From positions 1 through 23,452 of the forward strand of contig KV835897.1 in NCBI GenBank assembly GCA_001838165.1: a DNA stretch of 23,452 bases. The letters run 5' to 3'. Position 1 is the first letter of the stretch; each line of letters opens with the position of its first letter. Shown here piece by piece: positions 6,461-14,587 of this stretch. A program made the translations under genes and the position numbers. The stretch is from Actinomyces sp. HMSC035G02. GTDB taxonomy: Bacteria > Actinomycetota > Actinomycetes > Actinomycetales > Actinomycetaceae. The notes under the pieces are model-generated. The model did not search any database, was not told the origin of the DNA, and was given only the letters and a program-made list of their open reading frames with translations.

Positions 6461-7342
6461 TCACTCCTCAAAGGCTGCAACGCGCTGACACAGCTCCAAC
6501 GCGGCCTTCCGATACGCGATTGCACCCACGTTGCGGGGATCGTACGTGACGACAGTCTGACCGTAGCTCGGCGCCTCGGAAATGCGCACAGAGCGCGGGA
6601 TGACGGTCTCAAAAGTGTGGTCCGGGAAGTGCGAGCGAACCTCGCTCTCGACCTCCTCGGAGAGCTTCGTGCGCTTGTCCGCCATCGTGAGCAACATGCC
6701 CGAGACACGCAGGCCCGGGTTAAGATCCACGCCGATGCGTTCGACAGTGTTCCACAGCTGGCTGAGGCCCTCCAGGGCGTAGTATTCGGCCTGGATCGGG
6801 ATCATGACTTCGTCGGCAGCAACCATGACATTGAGCGTCACGAGGCCGAGCGAAGGCGGGCAGTCGATGAGGACGATGTCAATATCAGCGTGCTCGGAGA
6901 CGTATTCGCGCAGCGCCTCACGCAGTCGATACTCACGGCGCTCGACGTCGACGAGCTCGATCTCGGCGCCGGACAGGTCGATCGTGGCCGGGCACACGAC
7001 AATACCGTCGATGTCGGGGCACGGCTGCACGACGTCGGCAACGCTAGCTCCGCCGATAATGACGTCATAGGTTGACGGGGTTCCGGCGGGGTGCGGAACG
7101 CCGAGCGCGCTCGAGGCATTTCCCTGGGCGTCAGCATCGACAACCAGGACAGACAGGCCTCCCATAGCGAGGCCGGCCGCGAGGTTGACGGCGGACGTCG
7201 TCTTTCCGACGCCACCCTTCTGGTTCGCAACGGCGATGATGCGCGTGTGCTCAGGGCGCGGGAACGTTGCGCGCTCGAGCATCGCCAGATCGCGCATGTT
7301 GCGCTCGATCTGATTCGACAAAGGGGTGTTGTTGGTACTCAC
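6461..7342 (-). CDS. parA: Chromosome partitioning ATPase ParA
   Basis: ParA is the DNA-binding Walker ATPase that moves ParB-parS complexes. The 293-residue protein has the deviant Walker A motif QKGGVGKTT (41-49), followed by VLVVDADAQGNASSALG (switch I region) and VLIDCPPSLGLVTLNVMVAADEVMIPI (Walker B and following strand). A 30-residue N-terminal extension precedes the ATPase fold, as in other actinobacterial ParA/Soj proteins. The GTG start has a GGAAGG ribosome-binding site 6 bases upstream. It lies downstream of rsmG in the same direction with a 285-base gap that contains a terminator-like hairpin, so it probably has its own promoter. A later Met (residue 16) exists but lacks a comparable ribosome-binding site. 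Confidence 0.98.
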   Translation of the reverse strand: MSTNNTPLSNQIERNMRDLAMLERATFPRPEHTRIIAVANQKGGVGKTTSAVNLAAGLAMGGLSVLVVDADAQGNASSALGVPHPAGTPSTYDVIIGGASVADVVQPCPDIDGIVVCPATIDLSGAEIELVDVERREYRLREALREYVSEHADIDIVLIDCPPSLGLVTLNVMVAADEVMIPIQAEYYALEGLSQLWNTVERIGVDLNPGLRVSGMLLTMADKRTKLSEEVESEVRSHFPDHTFETVIPRSVRISEAPSYGQTVVTYDPRNVGAIAYRKAALELCQRVAAFEE

Positions 7343-7574
7343 GTGACACCTTCCTAGATACTGCCCCTAGTTTACGGGCAGACGCACACACTTCCAGCAC
7401 GAAAAGCCCGGGATGCATCCAGGCGCACACAATCTCCGCGCACGGCCCAAAAACAAAGAAAATTTCGTTCTGTAGGATCGATTCTCCCAGCGAAGAGCCG
7501 AAACTCGGCAAACCGTCACTCGAGAAAATCCAAATGACAGAACACCACACCTATGTGTCCTCCGTCACACAATA

Positions 7575-7610
7575 AGAGGAGCGCCGCAGCAACCGCCACG
7601 ACGCTCCTCT
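7575..7610 (-). terminator. Terminator-like hairpin after rsmG
   Basis: Arms AGAGGAGCG (7575-7583) and CGCTCCTCT (7602-7610) are exact 9-base reverse complements with an 18-base loop. Read leftward, the stem is followed by TATTGTG, a poor T-tract. It lies 17 bases past the rsmG stop and probably ends the rpmH-to-rsmG transcript before parA. Confidence 0.6.
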
Positions 7611-7627
7611 CCCCCACCGGGGACGCG

Positions 7628-8311
7628 TTACTTGATGCGCGTGCAGACGACCACGTACGTGGACTCGTCCTCCATGATGGAAGGCACCTCGTGGATCTCG
7701 GCGCGCAGGTGGTGACGACGGAGCTCCGCCGAGGCCTCGTCCACCTCGATGGGCGCGCGGCGACCCTTGAGGGCCACGAGCGAGCCACCGGGGGCAATGA
7801 GCTTCGATGTCATGCGCACGAGCTTGCACATGTTGGCCACGGCGCGGGCGGTGACCACGTCAGCCTTGCCCTTGCCGCGCAGCTCCTCGGCGCGCGCCTG
7901 GTGGATCGTCACATTGTCGAGGCCCAGGTCCTCCACGACATCCATGAGCCACTCGACGCGGCGCGCCATGGGCTCGGCCAGGTGCACGTCGAGCTCAGGT
8001 CGGCAGGCGGCGATTACGATGCCGGGCAGGCCGGAACCAGAGCCCACGTCGAGGACCTGACGGCCGTCCTTGCGCGGCATGAAGTCCAGGACGGCGGCGG
8101 AGTTGACGATGTGGCGCGACCAGATGCGTTCCATGTCGCGCGGGCCGAGGAGACCGCGAATCTCGCCTTCCTCCTCGAGCATGCGCGCGTATTCGGCAAC
8201 CTCGGCGAAGGCCGGCCCGAAGAAGTCGCGGACGGCCTGCGTGGGCTCTTCTGGGACGAAGGGGTCGCCAACCTGGCGACCCCTTCCCGTCCCGTTCGGG
8301 TTCTCACTCAC
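7628..8311 (-). CDS. rsmG: 16S rRNA (guanine-527-N7)-methyltransferase RsmG
   Basis: RsmG (GidB) uses S-adenosylmethionine to methylate G527 of 16S rRNA. The 227-residue protein has WSRHIVNSAAVLDFMP (64-79), the SAM loop LDVGSGSGLPGIV (87-99), an acidic strand end HLAEPMARRVEWL (110-122), and DVVTARAVAN (151-160), all in the family order. The C-terminal half keeps LIAPGGSLVALKG. The GTG start overlaps the jag stop by 8 bases (GTGAGTGA), indicating translational coupling. It is the last gene of the leftward rpmH cluster, before a hairpin. Loss of RsmG gives low-level streptomycin resistance in several bacteria. Length and order are normal for actinobacteria. Confidence 0.97.
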   Translation of the reverse strand: MSENPNGTGRGRQVGDPFVPEEPTQAVRDFFGPAFAEVAEYARMLEEEGEIRGLLGPRDMERIWSRHIVNSAAVLDFMPRKDGRQVLDVGSGSGLPGIVIAACRPELDVHLAEPMARRVEWLMDVVEDLGLDNVTIHQARAEELRGKGKADVVTARAVANMCKLVRMTSKLIAPGGSLVALKGRRAPIEVDEASAELRRHHLRAEIHEVPSIMEDESTYVVVCTRIK

Positions 8312-8807
8312 CGTCGGTGTCCTCGGGGAGGATGACCACGCGGCGGTGGGGCTCGGCGCCCTCGGACTCGGAGGTCAGGCCCTCGTCGGCGACCACGTCG
8401 TGGCACACCTTGCGCTCAAACGGGTTCATGGCGTCGAGCTTGACGGCCTCCCCAGTGGCGCGCACGCGGGCGATGGCCTCGCGGGTGATGTCCTGCAGCT
8501 CTTCCTTGCGCTCGGCGCGGAAGCCGGCGATGTCGAGCATGAGACGCGAGCGCTCGCCGGTCTCGGTCTGGACGGCCAGACGGGTCAGCTCCTGAAGGGC
8601 GTCCAGGACCTCGCCGTCTTCGCCCACGAGGCGATCGAGGGCGTCGGGGTCGTCGGCGACGATCTCGACCGAGGCGCGGCCGTTTTCGACGTCGATCTCG
8701 ATGTCGCCGTCGAGGTCGGCGATGTCAAGCAGCTCTTCCAGGTAGTCGGCGGCGATTTCGCCTTCTTCTTCGAGGCGGGTCAGCTTGTCTGCGTTGTCGT
8801 CACTCAT
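8304..8807 (-). CDS. jag: Jag/KhpB family RNA-binding protein (KH and R3H domains)
   Basis: The 167-residue protein is the KhpB/Jag type found beside yidC. An acidic N-terminal part (1-35) is followed by a KH-like domain with the loop VGEDGEVLDALQELTRL (61-77) and an R3H domain with MNPFERKVCH (127-136), giving the Arg132-x3-His136 signature. The long N-terminal Jag domain of Firmicutes proteins is missing, as is usual in actinobacteria. Start ATG has GGAGGA 6 bases upstream. It lies 83 bases after yidC and overlaps rsmG. It is a cytoplasmic RNA-binding protein thought to regulate RNAs connected with cell-wall growth; the exact targets here are unknown. Confidence 0.93.
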   Translation of the reverse strand: MSDDNADKLTRLEEEGEIAADYLEELLDIADLDGDIEIDVENGRASVEIVADDPDALDRLVGEDGEVLDALQELTRLAVQTETGERSRLMLDIAGFRAERKEELQDITREAIARVRATGEAVKLDAMNPFERKVCHDVVADEGLTSESEGAEPHRRVVILPEDTDGE

Positions 8808-8890
8808 GACGTGTCCTCCGTAGTGGGGAATGGGGTCTTGCTGGTGTCCAGGTTACCGGCTGGGGGCCTGGAACCGTGAATCTATGGTGG

Positions 8891-10231
8891 TCAGCGCTTG
8901 TTGCCGCGGCGGCGGGCCTTGCGGCGCTCGATGCGACGGCGCTCGATCTCCTCGGCGCTGAGCGAGCCGTGGCCGGAGGTCGACTCGCTGGCCTCGGACG
9001 CGTCCTTCGACGAGGCCTTGGCGGACTCGCGCTCGAGGGTGCGGCGGTCGCGGACCTGCTTCTGGAGCTCGGCGCGCTGGGCGGAGGCTTCCTGCTTGGC
9101 AATGCGCTTTTCGACGGCGAGGGCGAGGCCGTGCATCCACTGCTCGTCGGGAAGGGTCGTCCACTTCTGGGTGGCGAGGTTGCGGTAGACGGTGACGATC
9201 TCGCCGGCGCTCATGGAGGCGGGGAAGTCGGAGGCGACGTGCTGCTTCTTGGCCTTGGAGCGAACCTCGGCGAGGGTGCGCTCGTTGAGTTCGTCGACGC
9301 GCGGGTCGGTGGCACTGTTGCCGAGGGCGGCGCGCTCACGGTCGTAGTTCTGGAAGTAGGGCTTGGCCCATTCCTGGTAGGCGGACTCGCGCGATGCGAG
9401 CAGGTCGGCGTAGGCCGGGGAGCCGGGGGTCGGCATGACCTTGATGGTCCAGAAGGACTGGGCGAGGGCCCAGAAAGAGGCGGTCACGGTGTAGATGACG
9501 ACGCCCATCTGGAAGAACGCGCCGGAGAAGATGAACATCAGCGGCATCACGTACATCATGGAGCGCTGCGACTGGGCCATCGGGTTGTCGCCCATGTCGG
9601 GCATGTTGCGCGAGAAGGACAGGCGCATGGAGGCGAACTGCAGGACGACCATGAGGACGATCGCGGCGATGAAGACCGCGACGATCGAGGACTGCCCCCA
9701 GGACTCGCGCAGGGTGTGGGAGAGCGGAACGCCGAAGACGGTGGAGTTGACGATCTCGGTGGACACGGACTCGGTCAGCGGGCCGAGGTGGTCGGTGGAA
9801 TCGCCGCGGTAGGTGTAGGTGCCGGCGGAGATGGAGGAAACCGCGATGATGGCGCGGTACATGCCGAACAGGACGGGCATCTGCACGAGCATGGGCAGGC
9901 AGGAGGCAAAGGGCGAGACCTTGTGCTTGCGCTGGAGGGCCTGGGTCTCTTCCATCATCTTCTGACGGCTGACCTGGTCCTTCTTGCCCTTGTACTTCTC
10001 CTGGATCTTGCGCATCTCGGGCTGAATGGCCTGCATGGCGCGCGAGGAGCGGATCTGCTTGAGGAACAGCGGGATGATGGCGATGCGCACCAGGACGGTG
10101 AGCAGCACAATGGACAGGACCCACGCGATGCCGGAGCCGGAGGACATTCCGAGCAGCACGAGGAGGTCGTGGATCCAGACCCACACGTAGGAGATCGCCC
10201 ACGCGAAGGGGTGGAGGATTGCGTCGAACAT
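8891..10231 (-). CDS. yidC: Membrane protein insertase YidC
   Basis: YidC/Oxa1 inserts and folds inner-membrane proteins with or without SecYEG. The 446-residue protein lacks the large periplasmic domain of Gram-negative YidC. The first hydrophobic segments are at about 5-28 and 34-59 and include the conserved groove Arg49 (TVLVRIAIIPLF). A charged cytoplasmic loop (60-112) ends at PMLVQMPVLFGMYRAI. Further segments are VFIAAIVLMVVLQF, MYVMPLMFIFSGAF and VVIYTVTASFWALAQS. The last 120 residues are a highly charged, Ser-rich tail ending in a basic cluster (ERRRIERRKARRRGNKR), probably binding ribosomes. Start is ATG at 10231, though no strong ribosome-binding site is seen. It lies 48 bases after yidD. 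Confidence 0.97.
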   Translation of the reverse strand: MFDAILHPFAWAISYVWVWIHDLLVLLGMSSGSGIAWVLSIVLLTVLVRIAIIPLFLKQIRSSRAMQAIQPEMRKIQEKYKGKKDQVSRQKMMEETQALQRKHKVSPFASCLPMLVQMPVLFGMYRAIIAVSSISAGTYTYRGDSTDHLGPLTESVSTEIVNSTVFGVPLSHTLRESWGQSSIVAVFIAAIVLMVVLQFASMRLSFSRNMPDMGDNPMAQSQRSMMYVMPLMFIFSGAFFQMGVVIYTVTASFWALAQSFWTIKVMPTPGSPAYADLLASRESAYQEWAKPYFQNYDRERAALGNSATDPRVDELNERTLAEVRSKAKKQHVASDFPASMSAGEIVTVYRNLATQKWTTLPDEQWMHGLALAVEKRIAKQEASAQRAELQKQVRDRRTLERESAKASSKDASEASESTSGHGSLSAEEIERRRIERRKARRRGNKR

Positions 10232-10279
10232 AGTTTTCGCTTTCGCCGTGGCGCGGGAGCGCCGCTGTTTCGTTGTTCC

Positions 10280-10645
10280 TTAGAGTCCCGAGGCCGTGTC
10301 CGGCTCGGTCAGGTCGTGCTCCGGGTCGAGTCCCATGGGGTCGGGACGAACCCAGTTGTCGTGCCCAGCCCAATCCTCGGGTGGGATCCAGGGGTCGGGC
10401 TTCCAGCGTCCACGCTCTGGTACGTGGTCCACTCCCCCGTGGCTCCAGGGGTTGCATCTCAGCAACCGCCAAGCCGCGAGGATGAGTCCCTTGATGGGTC
10501 CGTGGACGCGAATGGCCTGGAGAGCGTAGGTGGAGCAGCTGGGTGCGTATCGACACCGGGGGCCGAGGGCCGGGGAGATGTAGCGCTGGTAGGCGACGAT
10601 GGGTGCGGACACGAGGGCGCGTAGCGCCCGGCCCGCCAGGTTCAT
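10280..10645 (-). CDS. yidD: Membrane protein insertion efficiency factor YidD
   Basis: YidD is a small membrane-associated protein that helps insertion through YidC. The core [27 protein letters not shown] with its conserved Cys pair, and then [16 protein letters not shown] with the third Cys, are diagnostic. I chose the ATG that overlaps the rnpA stop in ATGA; another in-frame ATG 21 bases upstream (10666) would give 128 residues. Neither has a strong ribosome-binding site, and the overlap favours coupling. An N-terminal amphipathic helix is typical of the family. The C-terminal 45 residues are Asp/Pro/Trp-rich and not conserved. It lies between rnpA and yidC in the standard cluster order. 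Confidence 0.93.
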   Translation of the reverse strand: MNLAGRALRALVSAPIVAYQRYISPALGPRCRYAPSCSTYALQAIRVHGPIKGLILAAWRLLRCNPWSHGGVDHVPERGRWKPDPWIPPEDWAGHDNWVRPDPMGLDPEHDLTEPDTASGL

Positions 10646-10995
10646 CGCGCGTCCCACTTGCGCCATGCTCGCGCCATCACGCGGTCGAGGTGTTCGCCGA
10701 GTTCCTTGGAGGGCACGCCGAGGGCCTTGTGTGAGGCCCGCACGACGACCCGTGATCCTTCGGGGAGGTCGGCGATCCTTTCGCGCATGAGATGGCGCAG
10801 CTGCCGCTTGACGCGATTGCGTCCGTTGGCGCGCTTGATTTCCCGCTTGGGTACGACGAAACCGACGAGGCGACTGTTGCGTTCCTCGTCGGCTCGGACG
10901 TGGACGACGACCAGCGGATCCCCTGCTCGCGTTCCTTGTCGGATCGCGGCGGTGAAGTCCGCTGGGTCAACCATGCGGTGCGCGCGCGGCAGCAC
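10642..10995 (-). CDS. rnpA: Ribonuclease P protein component
   Basis: RnpA is the protein subunit of RNase P, which trims the 5' ends of tRNA precursors. The 117-residue protein has LPRAHRM at the N terminus, [27 protein letters not shown] with the family RNR motif and basic helix, and a central [12 protein letters not shown] strand. The length is normal. The start is GTG at 10995, 9 bases after the rpmH stop, and its end overlaps the yidD start, so rpmH, rnpA and yidD are tightly linked. Confidence 0.97.
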   Translation of the reverse strand: MLPRAHRMVDPADFTAAIRQGTRAGDPLVVVHVRADEERNSRLVGFVVPKREIKRANGRNRVKRQLRHLMRERIADLPEGSRVVVRASHKALGVPSKELGEHLDRVMARAWRKWDAR

Positions 10996-11004
10996 CGGGG
11001 TGTC

Positions 11005-11145
11005 TCAGGCGGACAGCTTGGCGCGGCCCTTGCGGCGGCGGGCAGCCAGAATGGCGCGGCCGGCGCGGGTCGACATGCGCAGACGGAAGCCGTGCGTCTT
11101 GGAACGACGACGGTTGTTGGGCTGGTAGGTCCGCTTGGTGGTCAC
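11005..11145 (-). CDS. rpmH: 50S ribosomal protein L34
   Basis: Translation of the minus strand from the GTG at 11145 to the TGA at 11005 gives 46 residues beginning [20 protein letters not shown], followed by [20 protein letters not shown] and RAKLSA. This is a textbook L34 sequence, with family length and the usual RTYQPN start. GAGGAG lies 7 bases upstream of the GTG. It heads the leftward rpmH-rnpA-yidD-yidC-jag-rsmG cluster and is divergent from dnaA across the origin region. Confidence 0.97.
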   Translation of the reverse strand: MTTKRTYQPNNRRRSKTHGFRLRMSTRAGRAILAARRRKGRAKLSA

Positions 11146-11594
11146 GGCAATTCTCCTCGGCGGGGAGTGGTTTCCCACTCGGTATCGGTTGGGCTATCGA
11201 CACGTAAGCACGCGCGATAGCGGGGACGCACGCCCGAAATGGGCGCAAACAAAGACCAAGACTAAGCGGATTGGGGCCACACGTCAACGCGGCGGCGTTA
11301 CGCACCGCGTCACACACAGTATCCACAGCTGTGCAAATCACTGTGGATCTCATCCGTCCACAGATGGTGGATGACGGAAGTTATCCACAGGCTGAGCGCA
11401 TTTTTGCTTTCCGCATGCTGATGCGGACCCAAAGTTGTAACTACAAAGCTGTGATTCTGTGATAGTTCTCCACAGCTTCATCCCCAGTCTGTGCATAACA
11501 TGTGCGCGGACTACACTGCGACAATGTACGAGCGTCACGCACATCACCGAGAAGTCGTGACCGAACTCACCAGTATTTGTGACCGGAGGTTGCC
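11146..11594. other. oriC: Probable oriC, part 1 (rpmH-dnaA intergenic, DnaA boxes)
   Basis: This 449-base gap separates divergent rpmH and dnaA and must hold both promoters. DnaA-box matches to TTATCCACA are: GTATCCACA 11319-11327 (one mismatch), AGATCCACA on the minus strand 11342-11350 (two), a perfect box 11381-11389, TTCTCCACA 11466-11474 (one), and TTATGCACA on the minus strand 11490-11498 (one). A weaker CCGTCCACA lies at 11354-11362. The first two form an inverted pair (ATCCACAG/CTGTGGAT). The stretch 11427-11466 is relatively AT-rich. The dense boxes next to dnaA support an origin or dnaA autoregulation; which of the two is not decided by sequence. Confidence 0.8.
11381..11389 (+). 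promoter_or_regulatory. Perfect DnaA box
   Basis: TTATCCACA matches the DnaA consensus exactly. It lies 206 bases upstream of the dnaA start codon, among near-consensus boxes. Confidence 0.9.
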
Positions 11595-13040
11595 GTGGAG
11601 TCGGATTCCCTCACACGCGCGTGGGCTGCGGCCCTGGACGCAGTCCCCACCGACGAGCTGGGGCCCGTCGCCACGTCGATGCTGCGCTCCGCTCGCCCCC
11701 TCGGCGACATCGAAGGCACGATTCTGCTCGCCGTCCCCAACGATTTCACCAAGCAGTGGATCGAAGACAAGGCGCAGTCAAAGCTGACAACCGCCCTGTC
11801 CGTGCACCTGGGCCGCACCGTCCGCATCGCCATCACGGTCGACCCCACGCTCGAGGTCGTCACGGAGGAAGAGGAAGAGGAGGAGCCAACCCCCGCCGCA
11901 CCCGCCACGCCTGCGGCCCCTGCCTCGTCGAGTGATGAGGACGAGGAGCACCACTCCCCCGCCCTCGTCACCGCACCCACCGACTCCGGCCCGACCCACC
12001 TCAACCCGAAGTTCACCTTCGACACCTTCGTTATCGGCCCGTCGAACCGTTTCGCGCACGCCGCCGCGCTGGCCGCCTCGGAAACCCCGGGCACCGCCTT
12101 CAATCCCCTCTTTATCTACGGCGATTCCGGTCTGGGCAAGACGCACCTGCTCCAGGCCATCGGCCACAACGCGCTGTCGATGATGCCCCACCTGAAGGTC
12201 CGCTACGTCAACTCCGAAGAGTTCACGAACGAGTTCATCAACGCGATTCGCCTCAATAAGACGGATAACTCCCAGGTCGAGGCCTTCCACCGCCGCTACC
12301 GCGAGCTCGACATCCTCCTCATCGACGACATCCAGTTCATCGGCGACAAGGAACAGACGGTCGAAGGCTTCTTCCATACCTTTAATGCGCTGCACAGCGC
12401 CAACAAGCAGATCGTCCTGACCTCCGACCTGCCCCCCGCCCAGCTCAAGGGCTTCGAGGACCGCATGCGGTCGCGCTTCTCCTCGGGCCTGCTCGTGGAC
12501 GTTCAGCCGCCGGACCTGGAGACCCGCATCGCGATCCTGCATAAGAAGGCGGACGCCGAGGGCCTCGAGGTCACTCCTGAGGTGTTCGAGTACGTGGCCT
12601 CGCGCATCTCCTCGAACATCCGTGAGCTGGAGGGCGCTCTCGTGCGCATCGGCGCGTGGGCGTCACTGTACCAGGAGCGCATCGACCTGAACCTCGCGCA
12701 GATGATGCTCAAGGACTTCGTGTCCAACCCGGACGACAATGAGATCACCGTCAGCCTCATCATGAGCCAGTGCGCCGTCTACTTCGGCGTGACGATCGAG
12801 CAGATGGGTTCGTCGGAACGCAGCCACAACGTCGTTGAGGCCCGACAGATCGCCATGTATCTGTGCCGCGAGCTCACCGACCTGTCGCTGCCCAAGATCG
12901 GACAGGCCTTCGGACGCGACCACACGACGGTCATGCACGCAAACAAGAAGATTTCGAAGCTCATGAAAGAAAAGCGCGAGACCTTCAACCACGTGTCGGA
13001 GCTTACAAACAGGATTAAGCAGAAGGCCAGGGAGTCGTGA
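11595..13040 (+). CDS. dnaA: Chromosomal replication initiator protein DnaA
   Basis: DnaA binds DnaA boxes and opens oriC in its ATP form. The 481-residue protein has an N-terminal domain I (1-85), an acidic and Ala/Pro-rich linker (about 90-135), and an AAA+ domain with Walker A GDSGLGKT (176-183) and Walker B LLIDDIQ (241-247). SNIRELEGALVRI covers the sensor II region. The C-terminal DNA-binding domain carries the DnaA signature with SLPKIGQAFGRDHTTVMHA (431-449 approx.). The start is GTG with GGAGG 5 bases upstream. The short linker with an unbroken Glu run is typical of high-GC Gram-positives in being acidic and variable. It is flanked on both sides by DnaA-box regions and is likely autoregulated through them. 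Confidence 0.99.
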   Translation: MESDSLTRAWAAALDAVPTDELGPVATSMLRSARPLGDIEGTILLAVPNDFTKQWIEDKAQSKLTTALSVHLGRTVRIAITVDPTLEVVTEEEEEEEPTPAAPATPAAPASSSDEDEEHHSPALVTAPTDSGPTHLNPKFTFDTFVIGPSNRFAHAAALAASETPGTAFNPLFIYGDSGLGKTHLLQAIGHNALSMMPHLKVRYVNSEEFTNEFINAIRLNKTDNSQVEAFHRRYRELDILLIDDIQFIGDKEQTVEGFFHTFNALHSANKQIVLTSDLPPAQLKGFEDRMRSRFSSGLLVDVQPPDLETRIAILHKKADAEGLEVTPEVFEYVASRISSNIRELEGALVRIGAWASLYQERIDLNLAQMMLKDFVSNPDDNEITVSLIMSQCAVYFGVTIEQMGSSERSHNVVEARQIAMYLCRELTDLSLPKIGQAFGRDHTTVMHANKKISKLMKEKRETFNHVSELTNRIKQKARES

Positions 13041-13045
13041 AAATG

Positions 13046-13077
13046 GCGCGGGCGCTGAGATAAGTCGGCGCCCGCGC
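13046..13077 (+). terminator. Hairpin after dnaA
   Basis: Arms GCGCGGGCGC (13046-13055) and GCGCCCGCGC (13068-13077) are exact reverse complements with a 12-base loop, starting 5 bases after the dnaA stop. There is no T-tract. It probably ends dnaA transcripts or shields the origin from them. Confidence 0.65.
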
Positions 13078-13260
13078 GAGATTCACAGGAGTTGTGCACA
13101 GCTGGTGGACGAACGCGCTCACGCTGTGGAGAAAAGGGCCTCGCCTGTGGATCTCAAAAAGTTGTCATTTGCTTCGTGCACAGGAGGACGTGACGAATCC
13201 ACAGCCTCGTCCCATAATGACAGCACAGAGATTTGACTGAGATTCCGCCGCATAAGGGAG

Positions 13261-13269
13261 TTATCCACA
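13261..13269 (+). promoter_or_regulatory. Perfect DnaA box
   Basis: TTATCCACA matches the DnaA consensus exactly and lies about 40 bases upstream of the most AT-rich run of the gap (13308-13319), the usual spacing order of box and unwinding element. Confidence 0.9.
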
Positions 13270-13449
13270 GAACTCACAGCCCTTATGATGGAGGGACAGT
13301 CAAATGACAAAAATTTTTTCACAGGCCTCCGTACAACAACGACGGCGCCGACGCTACGCGATGGCGCGCGCGAGGCATATTTCCTGCCCCACGTGGGCAC
13401 ACTTGTGGGTAAAGTAGTGTCCGATCCGTTTTGTGTTTTGGAGGCAGCT

Positions 13450-14586
13450 ATGAAGTTCACCGTCGCCCGCGATGTTCTGGCCGAAGCCGTGTCGTGGACC
13501 GCCCGCGCGCTCCCCGTGCGTCCGGCCTCGCCGATCCTGGCCGGCGTGCGCATCAAGGCTGAAGGCGACGAGCTGACCCTGTCCTCCTTCGACTACGAGG
13601 TCTCCGCAAACTCGCACATCCCCGCCACTGTCGACGAGGCCGGCGAGGTCCTGGTGTCGGGTCGTCTGTTGGCCGACATCTCCAAGTCGCTGCCCTCCAA
13701 GCCCGTGTCCGTCGAGCTCGATGGCCAGAAGGTGAACCTGGTCTGCGGCTCCTCGCACTTCACGCTCGCGGTCATGCCCCTCGACGAATACCCCCTGCTG
13801 CCCGCGCAGCCGACGGGTATCGGCGCGATCGATTCGTCGACGCTGTCGCAGGCCGTGTCCCAGGTGTCGATCGCCGCGTCGCGCGACGACACGCTGCCCC
13901 TGCTGACGGGCGTGCGCATCGAGATCAATGGCCCTGCGATCACGCTGCTGGCCACCGACCGTTACCGCCTCGCGATGCGCGAGCTGGATTGGGAGCCCAC
14001 CGACACCTCGATCGAAGAGGTCGCCCTGGTCAAGGCCCGCATCCTCCAGGACGTCGCCAAGTCGATGACCTCGGGCGCCAAGGTCGAGGTCGGCCTGTCC
14101 GGCGAGTCCCAGCCCGGCGCCTCGTCCCTCATCGGCTTCACCGCCCAGGGCCGCCGCACCACCTCGACGCTCATGGACGGCGACTACCCCGCCGTGCGTC
14201 GCCTCTTCCCCGACACGACGCCGATCCAGGCCGTCGTTGATCGCCACGCGCTGCTCGAGGCCGTCAAGCGTATGTCGCTGGTCGCCGAGCGCAAGACCTC
14301 CGTGCGCCTGGCCTTCACCGAGGGCCAGCTGGTCCTCGAGGCCGGCCAGGGCGACAACGCTCAGGCCTCCGAAGCCATCGAGGCGACCCTGAGCGGCGAC
14401 GACATCTCGACCGCGTTCAACCCGCAGTTCCTCATCGACGGCCTGCAGGTCCTGGACACCGACTACGTGCGCTTCGGCTTCACCCACCCCACGAAGCCGG
14501 CTGTCATCACCGGCCAGAAGAAGGCCGACGAGGGCGAGGTCACGCAGTTCCGCTACCTGCTGATGCCCATCCGCTTCGGCATCTGA
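13450..14586 (+). CDS. dnaN: DNA polymerase III sliding clamp, beta subunit
   Basis: DnaN is the ring-shaped clamp that tethers the replicative polymerase. The 378-residue protein starts MKFTVARDVLAEAVSWTARA, the family N terminus, and contains PILAGVRIKAEG, FTLAVMPLDEYPLLP, LLTGVRIEINGPAITLLATDRYRLA and the C-terminal FRYLLMPIRFGI. The three repeated clamp domains fit the normal length. I chose the ATG at 13450, with GGAGG 5 bases upstream. The frame stays open 165 bases further upstream but that part has no family similarity and runs over the origin. It is followed by recF one base after its stop, so they form an operon. Confidence 0.98.
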   Translation: MKFTVARDVLAEAVSWTARALPVRPASPILAGVRIKAEGDELTLSSFDYEVSANSHIPATVDEAGEVLVSGRLLADISKSLPSKPVSVELDGQKVNLVCGSSHFTLAVMPLDEYPLLPAQPTGIGAIDSSTLSQAVSQVSIAASRDDTLPLLTGVRIEINGPAITLLATDRYRLAMRELDWEPTDTSIEEVALVKARILQDVAKSMTSGAKVEVGLSGESQPGASSLIGFTAQGRRTTSTLMDGDYPAVRRLFPDTTPIQAVVDRHALLEAVKRMSLVAERKTSVRLAFTEGQLVLEAGQGDNAQASEAIEATLSGDDISTAFNPQFLIDGLQVLDTDYVRFGFTHPTKPAVITGQKKADEGEVTQFRYLLMPIRFGI

Positions 14587-14587
14587 C

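Larger units (their letters stand above)
13041..13449. other. oriC: Probable oriC, part 2 (dnaA-dnaN intergenic, DnaA boxes)
   Basis: This 409-base gap is the usual oriC position in actinobacteria. Box matches to TTATCCACA are: TTGTGCACA 13092-13100 (two mismatches), TTCTCCACA on the minus strand 13125-13133 (one), AGATCCACA on the minus strand 13146-13154 (two), GAATCCACA 13195-13203 (two), and a perfect box 13261-13269. An A/T-only run at 13308-13319 inside CAAATGACAAAAATTTTTTC is the best candidate for an unwinding element. The dnaN promoter must also lie here, near TAAAGT at 13410-13415, but I could not assign a paired -35. Confidence 0.85.

Noticed and set aside
7339..7346. TCACGTGA at the parA start, resembling the parS core
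   Set aside because: Only the inner 8 bases match; outer arms differ at most positions, so ParB binding is unlikely without data.
8876..10624. A 582-codon plus-strand frame opposite yidC and yidD
   Set aside because: It is antisense to recognised genes, rich in Gly/Leu/His/Asp by mirrored codon bias, and has no domain signal.
13285..13449. Upstream extension of dnaN by 55 codons
   Set aside because: The peptide has no clamp similarity, it covers origin sequence, and the ATG at 13450 has GGAGG and the standard MKFTV start.
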